Of a stretch of 8,424 nt of DNA, positions 1-6,139 are shown piece by piece. The notes below the pieces were generated by a model, which was not told where the DNA came from, searched no databases, and saw only the letters and a list, made by a program, of their open reading frames with translations. A program made the position numbers and the translations under genes. Every line of letters begins with the position of its first letter. Position 1 is the first letter of the stretch. Source of the DNA: Planctomycetota bacterium (GTDB lineage Bacteria > Planctomycetota > Phycisphaerae > Tepidisphaerales > Tepidisphaeraceae); assembly GCA_029777755.1 (NCBI GenBank), contig JAKORQ010000071.1, positions 1 through 8,424 of the forward strand, given 5' to 3'.

Positions 1-121
1 ATGGCTCCAGCTACATGAGCGAGCCAACGTTGATGCGACTATACCCCTGCCTAAAAACGCTGTCAACCGCAAGACCAAAACAGCCAGCATGCTTCTGCAA
101 TGAGCACAAACCGTTACGGGA

Positions 122-127
122 TATAAT
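122..127 (+). promoter_or_regulatory. possible -10 box upstream of the mutT-like gene
   Basis: The hexamer TATAAT matches the sigma-70 -10 consensus exactly and lies about 100 bases before the preferred start of the Nudix gene. No convincing -35 box is present: the hexamer 17 bases upstream (99-104) is AATGAG. The call rests on the -10 box alone and could be chance in this locally AT-rich patch. Apart from this, bases 1-223 contain nothing I can support. Confidence 0.25.
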
Positions 128-223
128 CTTACAATTTCCTATATCTCCGATCGACAATCCTATCTCCTGATGGCGCATGAGCTTGCCAAAATCCTGCCTT
201 TCCCACAGAATTCGCCAGGGAAA

Positions 224-631
224 ATGACGCATCTGCAGGTGGCAATCGGAATTATCGTCGATGGCGGACGGCTCCTGGTCACCCGTCGCCGCCAGGGGAG
301 CCACCTCCCTGGCAAGTGGGAATTCCCCGGGGGGAAGATCCATCCCGGCGAGTCGGCCGCCGCCTGCCTGCATCGCGAGCTGGCAGAAGAACTGGGCGTA
401 ACCGTGGCCGTGCTCGCTTCCATGGAGCAGATGTCGTACGACTACGACGGCGTGCGCGTGACGCTCCACCCGTTTGTTGTCAAGATAACAGGCGGAACCC
501 CGGCGGCGCTGGCAGCCGATGAGCTCCGCTGGATCAGCCTCGAGCAGGCTGATAGGCTTGATTTTCCACCGGCCAATGCGCCGCTGCTGCGGCAACTGCA
601 GCCTGTCTTACGTTCGCTTGCATTGGTGTAG
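224..631 (+). CDS. mutT: MutT-type Nudix hydrolase (probable 8-oxo-dGTP diphosphatase)
   Basis: The 135-residue product probably hydrolyses 8-oxo-dGTP to the monophosphate in the cytoplasm, keeping oxidised guanine out of DNA. A complete Nudix box (G-x5-E-x7-REL-x-EE-x-GV) lies at about residues 37-59 and would bind the catalytic metal. Near the C-terminus DFPPAN (about 113-118) matches the MutT segment whose Asn reads the oxidised base, which favours MutT over a generic Nudix enzyme. I chose the ATG at 224 because the N-terminus from there (MTHLQVAIGII) lines up with the start of E. coli MutT (MKKLQIAVGII), and AGGG lies just upstream at 217-220, though the 3-base spacing is short. An in-frame ATG at 170 would add 18 residues but has no visible ribosome binding site. 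The gene stands alone and ends in TAG about 105 bases before the next gene. The family is clear; the exact substrate is inferred. Confidence 0.9.
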   Translation: MTHLQVAIGIIVDGGRLLVTRRRQGSHLPGKWEFPGGKIHPGESAAACLHRELAEELGVTVAVLASMEQMSYDYDGVRVTLHPFVVKITGGTPAALAADELRWISLEQADRLDFPPANAPLLRQLQPVLRSLALV

Positions 632-651
632 TGCAAGTGGGCAGCTTTCGC

Positions 652-680
652 TTACCACCAGCGGACGAAACGGTTATAGT
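652..680 (+). promoter_or_regulatory. predicted sigma-70-type promoter of the SPOR-like gene
   Basis: TTACCA (652-657, 4 of 6 to TTGACA) and TATAGT (675-680, 5 of 6 to TATAAT) are separated by exactly 17 bases. Transcription would start near 687, giving a leader of about 50 bases before the ATG at 739. This is the best-spaced promoter I can find in the window. It is a hand call and unproven. Confidence 0.4.
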
Positions 681-687
681 GCGGTTC

Positions 688-703
688 TGGCGTAGCCACG
701 CCA
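688..703 (+). repeat. perfect inverted repeat in the SPOR-like gene leader
   Basis: TGGCGT-AGCC-ACGCCA forms a perfect 6-bp stem with a 4-base loop. It begins at or next to the transcription start predicted from the 652-680 promoter, so the mRNA would open with a hairpin. Such 5'-terminal stems can protect mRNA from decay; the site could instead be an operator. No T-run follows, so it is not an intrinsic terminator. Confidence 0.35.
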
Positions 704-738
704 CAGGGACTCATGGGAATTAGTACGCGGGAGTCATG

Positions 739-1500
739 ATGGCCAAAGGCAAACCAACACGGGCCTTCCTCGAGGCCTTGAAGCAGGACAAGAAACGTCG
801 TGGCGACGATCAGCCCGGCGGCGGCTTCAAAACGCCTGAATGGTTCTTCAAGAACCAGGCGCAACAGGCGACGACCACCCCGGCGGCCGAGCCCCCTGCT
901 GGCCCAATGCCCATCCGTCCTCGCGGCGCCTACCCGTACAAGTGGACGCACGGGGCGGCGGCGGCCGGTGTCGTGCTGGTGCTGGTGTCCATCGCGTACC
1001 TGGCGGGAAGAAACCAGAACACCCCGGAACTGAGCCCGCCGACCGAGCAGCTCCGCATGGCCGCCCCCCAGGGTGGCGTGCTTGAGCCGGTCGACCGCAC
1101 CACGGTGGCAACGACTCCGCCGGCCCCGATCCCGGCCCAGCCCGTGCGAAACGTCCAGACAGTCCCCCCCGTCGCGCCCGAGACCCCGGCGGCAGCCGCC
1201 CCAGGCAAGGTGGAGCGCGTGGTTGGGCTCAACTACGTGGTGGTGCAGAGCTACAAGGATGAGAAACTGGCACAGGAGGCCGCCGCCGCCATGCGCGCCG
1301 CCGGCCTTGGCTGCACTGTTGAACATGGACTGCCCGGCTACTCGTCCAGTTGGTACGTGGTCGTAGGAACGGAAGGGTTCGCCCGGCCGAGTACGCCGGA
1401 GTACCATGCGTACGTGCGCAAAGTGCAGGAGATTGGCGAGAAGTTCGCCGGCAGCAGCAAGTGGAAGCGCTTCGACCCGAACCCCTACCGCTGGCGCTAG
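739..1500 (+). CDS. single-pass membrane protein with C-terminal SPOR-like domain
   Basis: This 253-residue protein has a charged cytoplasmic N-terminus (about 1-70), one membrane helix (about 72-89, rich in Ala, Val and Leu), a Pro/Ala/Thr-rich linker (about 95-157) and a compact C-terminal domain (about 163-240). That domain starts with LNYVVVQSY, continues with a Lys/Glu/Ala-rich helix and an AAGL-GCTVE turn, and ends with SSWYVVVG. This beta-alpha-beta pattern is that of SPOR domains, which in known families bind peptidoglycan stripped of stem peptides, often at division sites. The topology, inside-out with a flexible spacer, fits a periplasmic cell-wall binder. The fold call comes from pattern only, so the ligand is inferred. 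I chose the second of two adjacent ATGs because GGGAG (729-733) sits 5 bases before 739 but only 2 before 736. No terminator separates it from the tRNA gene downstream. Confidence 0.75.
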   Translation: MAKGKPTRAFLEALKQDKKRRGDDQPGGGFKTPEWFFKNQAQQATTTPAAEPPAGPMPIRPRGAYPYKWTHGAAAAGVVLVLVSIAYLAGRNQNTPELSPPTEQLRMAAPQGGVLEPVDRTTVATTPPAPIPAQPVRNVQTVPPVAPETPAAAAPGKVERVVGLNYVVVQSYKDEKLAQEAAAAMRAAGLGCTVEHGLPGYSSSWYVVVGTEGFARPSTPEYHAYVRKVQEIGEKFAGSSKWKRFDPNPYRWR

Positions 1501-1524
1501 AGCAGAAGTGAGTCGTTGCGCCGC

Positions 1525-1552
1525 TTGCAAACCGGCCATCGTCCAGTAATCT
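1525..1552 (+). promoter_or_regulatory. weak candidate promoter for tRNA-Ala
   Basis: TTGCAA (1525-1530, 4 of 6 to the -35 consensus) and TAATCT (1547-1552, only 3 of 6 to the -10 consensus) are 16 bases apart. Transcription would start about 30 bases before the mature tRNA. The match is poor, and read-through from the SPOR-like gene is an equally good explanation for tRNA expression. Confidence 0.2.
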
Positions 1553-1568
1553 GTCGACCTGCCCAGAA

Positions 1569-1581
1569 GGCGCTGTGCGCC
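1569..1581 (+). repeat. hairpin in the tRNA 5' leader
   Basis: GGCGC-TGT-GCGCC is a perfect 5-bp GC stem with a 3-base loop, ending 6 bases before the first base of the mature tRNA. It would lie in the precursor leader removed by RNase P and may affect processing or separate the tRNA from read-through transcripts. No T-run follows, so termination is unlikely. Confidence 0.35.
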
Positions 1582-1587
1582 GCAAAC

Positions 1588-1660
1588 GGGGCCGTAGCTC
1601 AATTGGGAGAGCACTGCCTTTGCAAGGCAGGGGTTGTCGGTTCGATCCCGATCGGCTCCA
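1588..1660 (+). tRNA. tRNA-Ala (anticodon UGC)
   Basis: The 73-base cloverleaf folds completely. The acceptor arm GGGGCCG (1588-1594) pairs with CGGCTCC (1653-1659). The D-arm contains AGCTCAATTGGGAGAGC. The anticodon stem CTGCC/GGCAG encloses loop TTTGCAA with anticodon TGC. The T-arm GTCGG/CCGAT encloses TTCGATC. The third acceptor pair is G-U, the classic alanine identity element for alanyl-tRNA synthetase, which confirms the amino acid. The discriminator base is A. The 3' CCA is not encoded, since TGA follows, so it must be added by the CCA-adding enzyme. A strong terminator lies 11 bases downstream. Confidence 0.98.
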
Positions 1661-1670
1661 TGAACCAAAT

Positions 1671-1710
1671 CCCCTCGTAAGTCGAGTGACCTGCGAGGGG
1701 TTTTTCTTTT
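1671..1710 (+). terminator. intrinsic terminator after tRNA-Ala
   Basis: CCCCTCG (1671-1677) pairs with CGAGGGG (1694-1700), extended by one T-G wobble pair, around a loop of about 14 to 16 bases. TTTTTCTTTT follows directly at 1701-1710. This is a textbook rho-independent terminator for the tRNA transcript and possibly for the SPOR-like gene upstream. It marks the boundary between the housekeeping-like part of the window and the carbohydrate and PEP-CTERM part. Confidence 0.88.
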
Positions 1711-1812
1711 GCCTGCCTCCACACCTTCGACGCATATGGAGAACCAGCTTCAGCAGAAGGCCCTCCACGACACTCCGGCGATGCTCCGCATAGTTCCTCC
1801 TGCCAGCGCCAC

Positions 1813-1856
1813 TCTGCCGCAAAAAGGGAAATGAATTCCGCAGAATCGGAAATCCC
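1813..1856 (+). promoter_or_regulatory. conserved upstream block, copy 1 (PEP-CTERM gene 1)
   Basis: This 44-base block, 78 to 122 bases before the ATG at 1935, aligns without gaps with 3178-3221 upstream of the second PEP-CTERM gene (36 of 44 identical by hand count). It contains two CCGCA repeats (1817-1821 and 1838-1842) spaced 21 bases start to start, two DNA turns. It also holds a GAAAT-centred partial dyad (about 1828-1838) and the palindrome TTCCG-N6-CGGAA (1836-1851). A further CCGCA lies at 1786-1790. I found no good sigma-70 promoter nearby. The rest of 1711-1934 shows nothing recognisable except the ribosome binding site. Confidence 0.55.
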
Positions 1857-1934
1857 GATGGGCCAAATGAGATAGATTTGTCATTATCATGCGCGGAGGC
1901 ACTTTGCCCGCTCAAGTCTGCTGAAGGAGGCGAC

Positions 1935-2924
1935 ATGAAAAGCAACACGTCTGAATCGCAGCGCTGCGGCCAGCTCTTGGTTGGATGCCTTGCGGCGGCC
2001 ACCCTTGGCGTTAGCACATTGGCGACCGCTTCACCCGTCACGGTGGTACACGACACCTTCGAGATCGGTGCAACCGCCGGCACCTCGCCGGGAACGGTCG
2101 GCAACGATGCGGGTGATGAGCTGGATATCCCCTGGTACAAGGTTGGCAACTCCAGCGCCACCGTCGGTGTGAGTTCCAGTTCACGTCTCGGCTCCTCGTA
2201 TGTGCTCAACTATCAGCCTTACGGCGTTAGCCGCCCGGCCGTGGGCACGCTCTACAACGCCGATCTGCCGGTCAACTCGGTCACACTCGGGCCCAATGAG
2301 GGGGATTTCATCAAGCTCTCCATCCGATACCACTCCACTCGCCTGGGCGATATGCCGGACCTGTTCGCGTTCGGGCTCTACAACTCCAACGGCACCCCAA
2401 CGGCCGCTAACGTCGACACGTCGTCCTATGACGACTTCGGCTACGGCGCCCGCTTCGCCATCGGAGCATCAGACAGCACTCCCGTGGCCGAGATCTTCAA
2501 GGAAGCCGGGGGAAAGGGCACGCCCACCTTCGGTAACGACATCACGGTCCTGACGCCAGCGAACAGCACCGGCGTGCTGGTGAGCACCACCGACGCCAAC
2601 AGTACCTACCTGGCCGAGCTGATCCTGACGCGGCAGAGTGGCGGGATACAGTTGGACTTCAACTTCTACCGGCTGTATCCGGCCTCAGGGAACACCATCC
2701 TGCTCGGCGGGGCTACCGGCGTACTGGAAACCTCCAATCTCTTCGAGACATTCGATGAGATAGTCATCGGCAATGGCAACGGCGACAGTGGCAGCAACAG
2801 TGCCCGAAGCTTCCTAGATGACGTACAGATCGTGGCGTCGGTCGTCCCTGAACCGGGTACGCTGACACTTTTGGGGGCAAGTGCGCTGCTGCTGGGCACT
2901 CGCCGTCAACGCGCCGACCGGTGA
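1935..2924 (+). CDS. exported PEP-CTERM sorting-domain protein 1
   Basis: The 329-residue protein has a signal peptide with probable cleavage after ATA (residues 30-32), a beta-rich body of about 270 residues and a C-terminal sorting tail. The tail shows the full PEP-CTERM pattern: VVPEPG at 303-308, a short hydrophobic segment (about 308-321), then basic RRQR (323-326). In known systems exosortase (EpsH family) recognises this tail and links export to surface polysaccharide production; no exosortase is encoded here. The body begins with VVHDTFEIG and carries blocks nearly identical to the next gene (about 104-176, including GTLYNADLPVNSVTLGP). I do not recognise a named domain in the body; the overall pattern suggests a jelly-roll or LamG-like sandwich, which is inference. 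The start at 1935 is fixed by AGGAGG at 1925-1930, 4 bases away; an in-frame upstream ATG at 1878 lacks such a site and would put extra residues ahead of the signal peptide. Confidence 0.9.
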   Translation: MKSNTSESQRCGQLLVGCLAAATLGVSTLATASPVTVVHDTFEIGATAGTSPGTVGNDAGDELDIPWYKVGNSSATVGVSSSSRLGSSYVLNYQPYGVSRPAVGTLYNADLPVNSVTLGPNEGDFIKLSIRYHSTRLGDMPDLFAFGLYNSNGTPTAANVDTSSYDDFGYGARFAIGASDSTPVAEIFKEAGGKGTPTFGNDITVLTPANSTGVLVSTTDANSTYLAELILTRQSGGIQLDFNFYRLYPASGNTILLGGATGVLETSNLFETFDEIVIGNGNGDSGSNSARSFLDDVQIVASVVPEPGTLTLLGASALLLGTRRQRADR

Positions 2925-2952
2925 GGGACACTCTCAGGGAATCAGACGCAAA

Positions 2953-2982
2953 GGGCGGGCGCCTGCCTGCCCTCCTCATTTT
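2953..2982 (+). terminator. probable intrinsic terminator after PEP-CTERM gene 1
   Basis: GGGCGGGC (2953-2960) pairs with GCCTGCCC (2965-2972) through 8 bp including one G-T, around the loop GCCT. The tail TCCTCATTTT is only moderately T-rich. Its place 28 bases after the stop supports termination, so the two PEP-CTERM genes are probably transcribed separately. Bases 2983-3177 hold nothing else I recognise. Confidence 0.6.
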
Positions 2983-3177
2983 GCCCCCGGATGATTTGAG
3001 CGCACTACCGGCGTGGAACCGAACCGGGACGGCATCGCCAGTTTGGCCGGCCTCCCCGACGCTCATGGAGAATCGATTTCAGTCTCATTCCATTGGCGCC
3101 ACCGCGCACGTTATCGAGCGTTCCACGGATTATCCTCCTACATGCAGAGCGAGTCTTATTGTCCTACGGCACCAGTT

Positions 3178-3221
3178 TCTGCCGCATAATGAGAAATGAT
3201 TTCCGCATAAACGGATAGCCC
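3178..3221 (+). promoter_or_regulatory. conserved upstream block, copy 2 (PEP-CTERM gene 2)
   Basis: This is the counterpart of 1813-1856 and lies 85 to 129 bases before the ATG at 3307, nearly the same distance as copy 1. The CCGCA repeats (3182-3186 and 3203-3207) are again exactly 21 bases apart. The core palindrome TCCG-N6-CGGA (3202-3215) is kept, and GAAATGATTTC (3193-3203) is here a perfect dyad. The bases between these elements differ more than the elements themselves, which suggests selection as well as duplication. It may bind a regulator or form a 5' RNA hairpin. Confidence 0.55.
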
Positions 3222-3306
3222 CTTTGTAAGCGACCATTAAACTGATCAGCGTTGCGCTATGGGCGCATCTCTCAATCAAGTCTTGTGGGAGCAGTAGGAG
3301 GCTCAC

Positions 3307-4311
3307 ATGCAGATCAATTCATTCGATGGACAAGAACGAAGCAGTGTTTTCGCCATGGCTTGCCTGACGGCGGCGACCATTGGGCTTAGCTCACTGGCGA
3401 TGGCGGCCCCGGTGACACTGGTCAACGACACATTCGAGATTGGTGAGACGGTCGGCGCCACCGATGGAAGTCGCAATAACGACGCGGCCGACCCGATGGA
3501 CATCCCCGGGTACAAGGTCGGGCACGGCGGCGCAGTCCTCGGGGTGGAGCAGCAGAACAGGATCGGGTCCCCGCGATCCCTGCAGTATTCGCCATACGGA
3601 TCGAATCGCCCCGCGATCGGCACACTGTATAACGCCGACCTTCCGGTCAATTCCGTTACGCTGGGCCCTGAAGTCGGGGATTTCATCAAGCTCTCCATCC
3701 GCTACCGCACCCGGAAGCTTGGCGCACTGCCCAACACGTTCTCGTTCGGTCTGTACAACTCCAACGGCACCCCGACGGCGGTGAACCTCGATACCTCCTC
3801 CTATGACGACTACGGGTATGCCGCCCGTTTCGCCATAGACCACGATGGCTCCCGGGATGATGCACCTGATGCCGTGGCGCTGGCAGAGATCTACAAGGAG
3901 ACCGGCCTTGATGCCACTGCGACCTTTGGCACCGACATCACCACCCTGACGCCCGTGCAGAGCACCGGCATCCTGGTCAACTCCACGTCCAGCAGGTACG
4001 TGGCCGAACTGGTCCTGACACGATTGAGTGAAGGGATCGGCCTGGACTTCTACTTCTATTCGCTGAACGTCAACAACGGGTCCACCACCCTGATCGGCGG
4101 GGCAACCGGCGTCGTGGATACGGACAACCCGTACCTGACATTCGACGAGATCGTCTTCGGTACTGGCGCACCCGGCACAGGCTCCGACAGCGCCCAGACC
4201 TGTATTGATGACATCCAATTGGTGGTGTCAGTCGTTCCTGAGCCAGGTGCATTGGCGTTCCTGGGGGCGAGCGGACTGCTGCTCGGCGCTCGGCGCCGCC
4301 GTAGTGCCTGA
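3307..4311 (+). CDS. exported PEP-CTERM sorting-domain protein 2 (tandem paralogue)
   Basis: The 334-residue protein is a close paralogue of the product of 1935-2924 along its whole length. A signal peptide is probably cleaved after AMA (residues 31-33). The body starts with VTLVNDTFEIG and shares the block at about 105-177 (for example GDFIKLSIRY and NSNGTPTA). The C-terminus is VVPEPG (309-314), a hydrophobic stretch (about 314-327) and RRRR (329-332), a canonical PEP-CTERM tail for exosortase. Compared with protein 1 it carries an acidic insertion of several residues near 178-190 (DHDGSRDDAPDAV). The start is supported by AGGAGG at 3296-3301, 5 bases before the ATG. The protein is presumably exported to the cell surface or matrix; the role of the body is unknown. 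Strong DNA-level identity to gene 1 in places suggests a fairly recent tandem duplication. Confidence 0.9.
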   Translation: MQINSFDGQERSSVFAMACLTAATIGLSSLAMAAPVTLVNDTFEIGETVGATDGSRNNDAADPMDIPGYKVGHGGAVLGVEQQNRIGSPRSLQYSPYGSNRPAIGTLYNADLPVNSVTLGPEVGDFIKLSIRYRTRKLGALPNTFSFGLYNSNGTPTAVNLDTSSYDDYGYAARFAIDHDGSRDDAPDAVALAEIYKETGLDATATFGTDITTLTPVQSTGILVNSTSSRYVAELVLTRLSEGIGLDFYFYSLNVNNGSTTLIGGATGVVDTDNPYLTFDEIVFGTGAPGTGSDSAQTCIDDIQLVVSVVPEPGALAFLGASGLLLGARRRRSA

Positions 4312-4334
4312 TACATGGCAACGTATCTGGAGCC

Positions 4335-4364
4335 GGGGCGGGTATTCACCCGCCCTGCTTCTTT
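4335..4364 (+). terminator. probable intrinsic terminator after PEP-CTERM gene 2
   Basis: GGGCGGGT (4336-4343) and ACCCGCCC (4348-4355) form a perfect 8-bp stem with loop ATTC, extended by one G-T pair. The tail TGCTTCTTT is moderately T-rich. It begins 23 bases after the stop codon and should insulate the PEP-CTERM gene from the polysaccharide operon that follows. Confidence 0.7.
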
Positions 4365-4448
4365 GACCGGGAATCACGCGTCGCCGGATGGCAGCCCATC
4401 AGGGGCGCGACATACTCCAACAAGTAAGTCGTCTGGAGGTTGTGAATC

Positions 4449-5354
4449 ATGTTGAGTCGTTTGTTGGCGTGGGCGATCGTGGTGCTGGCGGGGTTGGCGG
4501 CCGGCAGTTGGGCAGGAGCGGCCGAGCAATCACCGATAGCGATCCCTGCTCGGGAAACCCCGCCGATCATCATCCTGAAGCTGGATGACCTGCGGCAACT
4601 CCAGGGCGGGCGAGTGCATCCCCGCTGGCAGCGAGTGGCCGACTACCTTGAGCAAAAACAGGTCAAGTACAGCATCGGAGTCATCTGCCAGACGCTGGAG
4701 AGCGCGCATCCCAACTACGTCGAATGGATACGCAGCCGACAGGAATCTGGAAACGTCGAGTTCTGGTTCCACGGCTGGGATCACGCAGTGCACCAGGTGG
4801 ACGGCACGAAGTACAACGAATTCAACGGCCGGCCATACGACCAGCAGAAAGAACGCCTGGACAAGGCGCAGAAGCTGGCAAAGGAGAAGCTGGGGTTCGC
4901 CTTCACCACTTTCGGCCCTCCCGGCGGCGAGGGCAATGGCGTCTTTAACCAGGACACACTGCGGGTATTGCTGGACGACCAGGATATGCGCGTGATGCTC
5001 TATCCAGCCCCCTTCAACGATCCCAAACCCAGCGAGCTGACGCTCTTTGCCCGCAAGCTGGTGGCGGAATCGCAAGGCAAGCTCAGGATTCTCGACGTTG
5101 CCTGGCAGGCGAGGCTGGAACGACCGCTTTTCAAGCCGAACCTTGAGGCGTTCATGCAGGGCTACGCAAAGCTGCCCAAGCGCCAGTACTTCGTGCTCCA
5201 GGGGCATCCGGCACACTGGAGTGATGAGTCTTTCGCAGAGTTTGAGCGGTTTATCGATTTCCTGCAGTCGCAGAACGCGCTATTCATGACGCCCAGCGAG
5301 GCGGCCAGCGCCATCTACCCAGGTGACAGCGACGCAGCAGGCACCAATCCGTAG
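4449..5354 (+). CDS. exported polysaccharide-deacetylase-like (NodB-fold) protein
   Basis: The 301-residue protein has a signal peptide (about 1-24, ending WAGA) and one catalytic-type domain with NodB-like motifs in order. IILKLDDL (41-48) supplies a paired Asp (D46, D47) like the TFDDG motif. HGWDH (108-112) supplies the His pair that in this family binds metal. FGPPGGEGN (155-163) resembles motif 3, and LQGHP (250-254) supplies a late His. Family members remove acetyl groups from sugars or peptidoglycan. The first motif is degenerate, so a divergent or different esterase activity is possible. Export and the adjoining hydrolase suggest action on an external polysaccharide. The start is supported by GGAGG at 4435-4439, 9 bases before the ATG. 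A weak promoter is conceivable (ATGGCA at 4388-4393, CATACT at 4411-4416, 17-base spacer). The next gene starts 41 bases after the stop, so the two are probably co-transcribed. Confidence 0.8.
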   Translation: MLSRLLAWAIVVLAGLAAGSWAGAAEQSPIAIPARETPPIIILKLDDLRQLQGGRVHPRWQRVADYLEQKQVKYSIGVICQTLESAHPNYVEWIRSRQESGNVEFWFHGWDHAVHQVDGTKYNEFNGRPYDQQKERLDKAQKLAKEKLGFAFTTFGPPGGEGNGVFNQDTLRVLLDDQDMRVMLYPAPFNDPKPSELTLFARKLVAESQGKLRILDVAWQARLERPLFKPNLEAFMQGYAKLPKRQYFVLQGHPAHWSDESFAEFERFIDFLQSQNALFMTPSEAASAIYPGDSDAAGTNP

Positions 5355-5395
5355 TCCGAAAGTTCAAATCCCGCATGATAGGGAAGGAGCAGGCC

Positions 5396-6121
5396 ATGTG
5401 CAGGCATGGGTGGTTTGTGGCGCTATCTGCCATCTTCTTTGCCAGCTTCGTACTGGCATCGGAAGTGAAGATGAGCCCGGAGGGCTGGGAGATCGACTCG
5501 GGAGAGCTTGGCAAGCTCACGATAGCCTATCCCCAGATAGGCATGAGCGGAAAGATGCTTCCCGCCAGGGATGTGACTTTCAGGGGCAAGACCACCCTCA
5601 TGAGCTACGACAATGGCGCAACACTGCGCATCGTCGATGAGGGAGATGGCGTATATCTATGCCACTTCCAGAACGTTCCCGAGTCGGCCAGGTCGTTCCG
5701 CATGGAATTGCGCCTGCCCATGAGCCTTGCCAGCAATGCGAAGTGGAAGATCGACGACCACGAGCGATCATTCCCGGCCGAGTATGGCGGCAGCCCTGCG
5801 CTGCACCAGCAGGATGCAAAACGATTCAGTGTTACTGGTCGCGGCGGGGATGGGTTTTCCGTAGCCATCGAGTACGGCTTCATGCGGATGCAGGACAACC
5901 GGGAATGGAAGAACAACTCCTTTCTCTGGTATACAACGTCCGGGATTCCCGCAGGCGAATCGTATCGCAGGGTGCGCATCGTAGGTTCGCCCGATGGTGC
6001 GGCCGCAGTGCATCCACCCCAGGCCGCACAAGCCGCACCGGCCCCGCCTCAGCTCCAGCAGAAAGCCTCGGCCGATGCCCCCGCGTTCGCAATCAGCGGG
6101 GCGACACCTCCCGTCCAGTAG
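5396..6121 (+). CDS. exported beta-rich domain, probable N-terminal part of an amber-split agarase-like enzyme
   Basis: The 241-residue product has a signal peptide (probable cleavage after VLA, residue 21), a beta-rich domain (about 24-198) and a Pro/Ala/Gln-rich tail (about 200-228). The last residues (230-241) run into what looks like the start of another domain. The domain contains RMELRLP (102-108) and QDNREW (166-171), followed by an NN-F-W pattern; the same landmarks recur in the next frame, so the two domains are homologous. I do not recognise a named family for it; carbohydrate binding is inferred from context. AAGGAG (5384-5389) lies 6 bases before the ATG at 5396; the in-frame ATG at 5375 lacks such a site. 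The frame ends in TAG, and the following frame continues in the same phase. A linker at the C-terminal end is odd for a complete protein and suggests the 5' part of a larger gene. Confidence 0.75.
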   Translation: MCRHGWFVALSAIFFASFVLASEVKMSPEGWEIDSGELGKLTIAYPQIGMSGKMLPARDVTFRGKTTLMSYDNGATLRIVDEGDGVYLCHFQNVPESARSFRMELRLPMSLASNAKWKIDDHERSFPAEYGGSPALHQQDAKRFSVTGRGGDGFSVAIEYGFMRMQDNREWKNNSFLWYTTSGIPAGESYRRVRIVGSPDGAAAVHPPQAAQAAPAPPQLQQKASADAPAFAISGATPPVQ

Positions 6122-6139
6122 GGAAGAACGGTCTGGATG
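6119..6139 (+). other. in-frame amber junction between the two enzyme parts
   Basis: TAG at 6119-6121 is followed in the same frame by five sense codons (encoding GRTVW) and an ATG at 6137-6139. AGGGAAG (6120-6126) could act as a weak ribosome binding site 10 bases before that ATG, allowing re-initiation. Three other genes here end in TAG (mutT-like, SPOR-like, deacetylase-like), so TAG is an ordinary stop in this genome. The junction is therefore a real gene boundary, a nonsense mutation or a sequence error. Confidence 0.7.

Noticed and set aside
1..121. Partial gene or RNA at the window start
   Set aside because: The opening ATG frame stops after five codons, and I could not fold a tRNA or find a coding pattern on either strand.
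1588..1660. tRNA-Ala as an integration site for a mobile element carrying the downstream genes
   Set aside because: I found no repeat of the tRNA 3' end elsewhere in the window and no integrase or transposase. The intact terminator directly after the tRNA also argues against a recent insertion at its 3' end.
652..1722. Long open frame of 356 codons on the minus strand across the SPOR-like gene and tRNA
   Set aside because: It runs antisense to a well-supported gene and through a real tRNA, has low-complexity Arg/Gly/His-rich composition and no ribosome binding site. Such shadows are common in GC-rich DNA. The same applies to the minus-strand frames at 11-595, 1229-2209, 3391-4218 and 4530-5216.
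1575..1793. 72-codon plus-strand frame over the tRNA
   Set aside because: Its start is simply the translation of tRNA-Ala (RSSIGRALPLQGRGCRFDPDR type), a well-known false protein.
1852..1934. Sigma-54 or sigma-70 promoter immediately upstream of PEP-CTERM gene 1
   Set aside because: GGCACTTTGC (1898-1907) resembles parts of a -24/-12 promoter but the GG to GC spacing is too short. CATTAT (1882-1887) has no acceptable -35 box, and neither pattern is kept in the paralogous upstream region.
2921..3199. 92-codon frame after PEP-CTERM gene 1
   Set aside because: It lacks a ribosome binding site, runs through the terminator hairpin and into the conserved upstream block of the next gene, and its protein has no recognisable pattern.
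6119..6121. Pyrrolysine or genome-wide TAG recoding as the explanation for the amber codon
   Set aside because: Three other genes in the window end naturally in TAG. I see no pyl genes and no insertion-type structure, and the enzyme family is not one known to use pyrrolysine.
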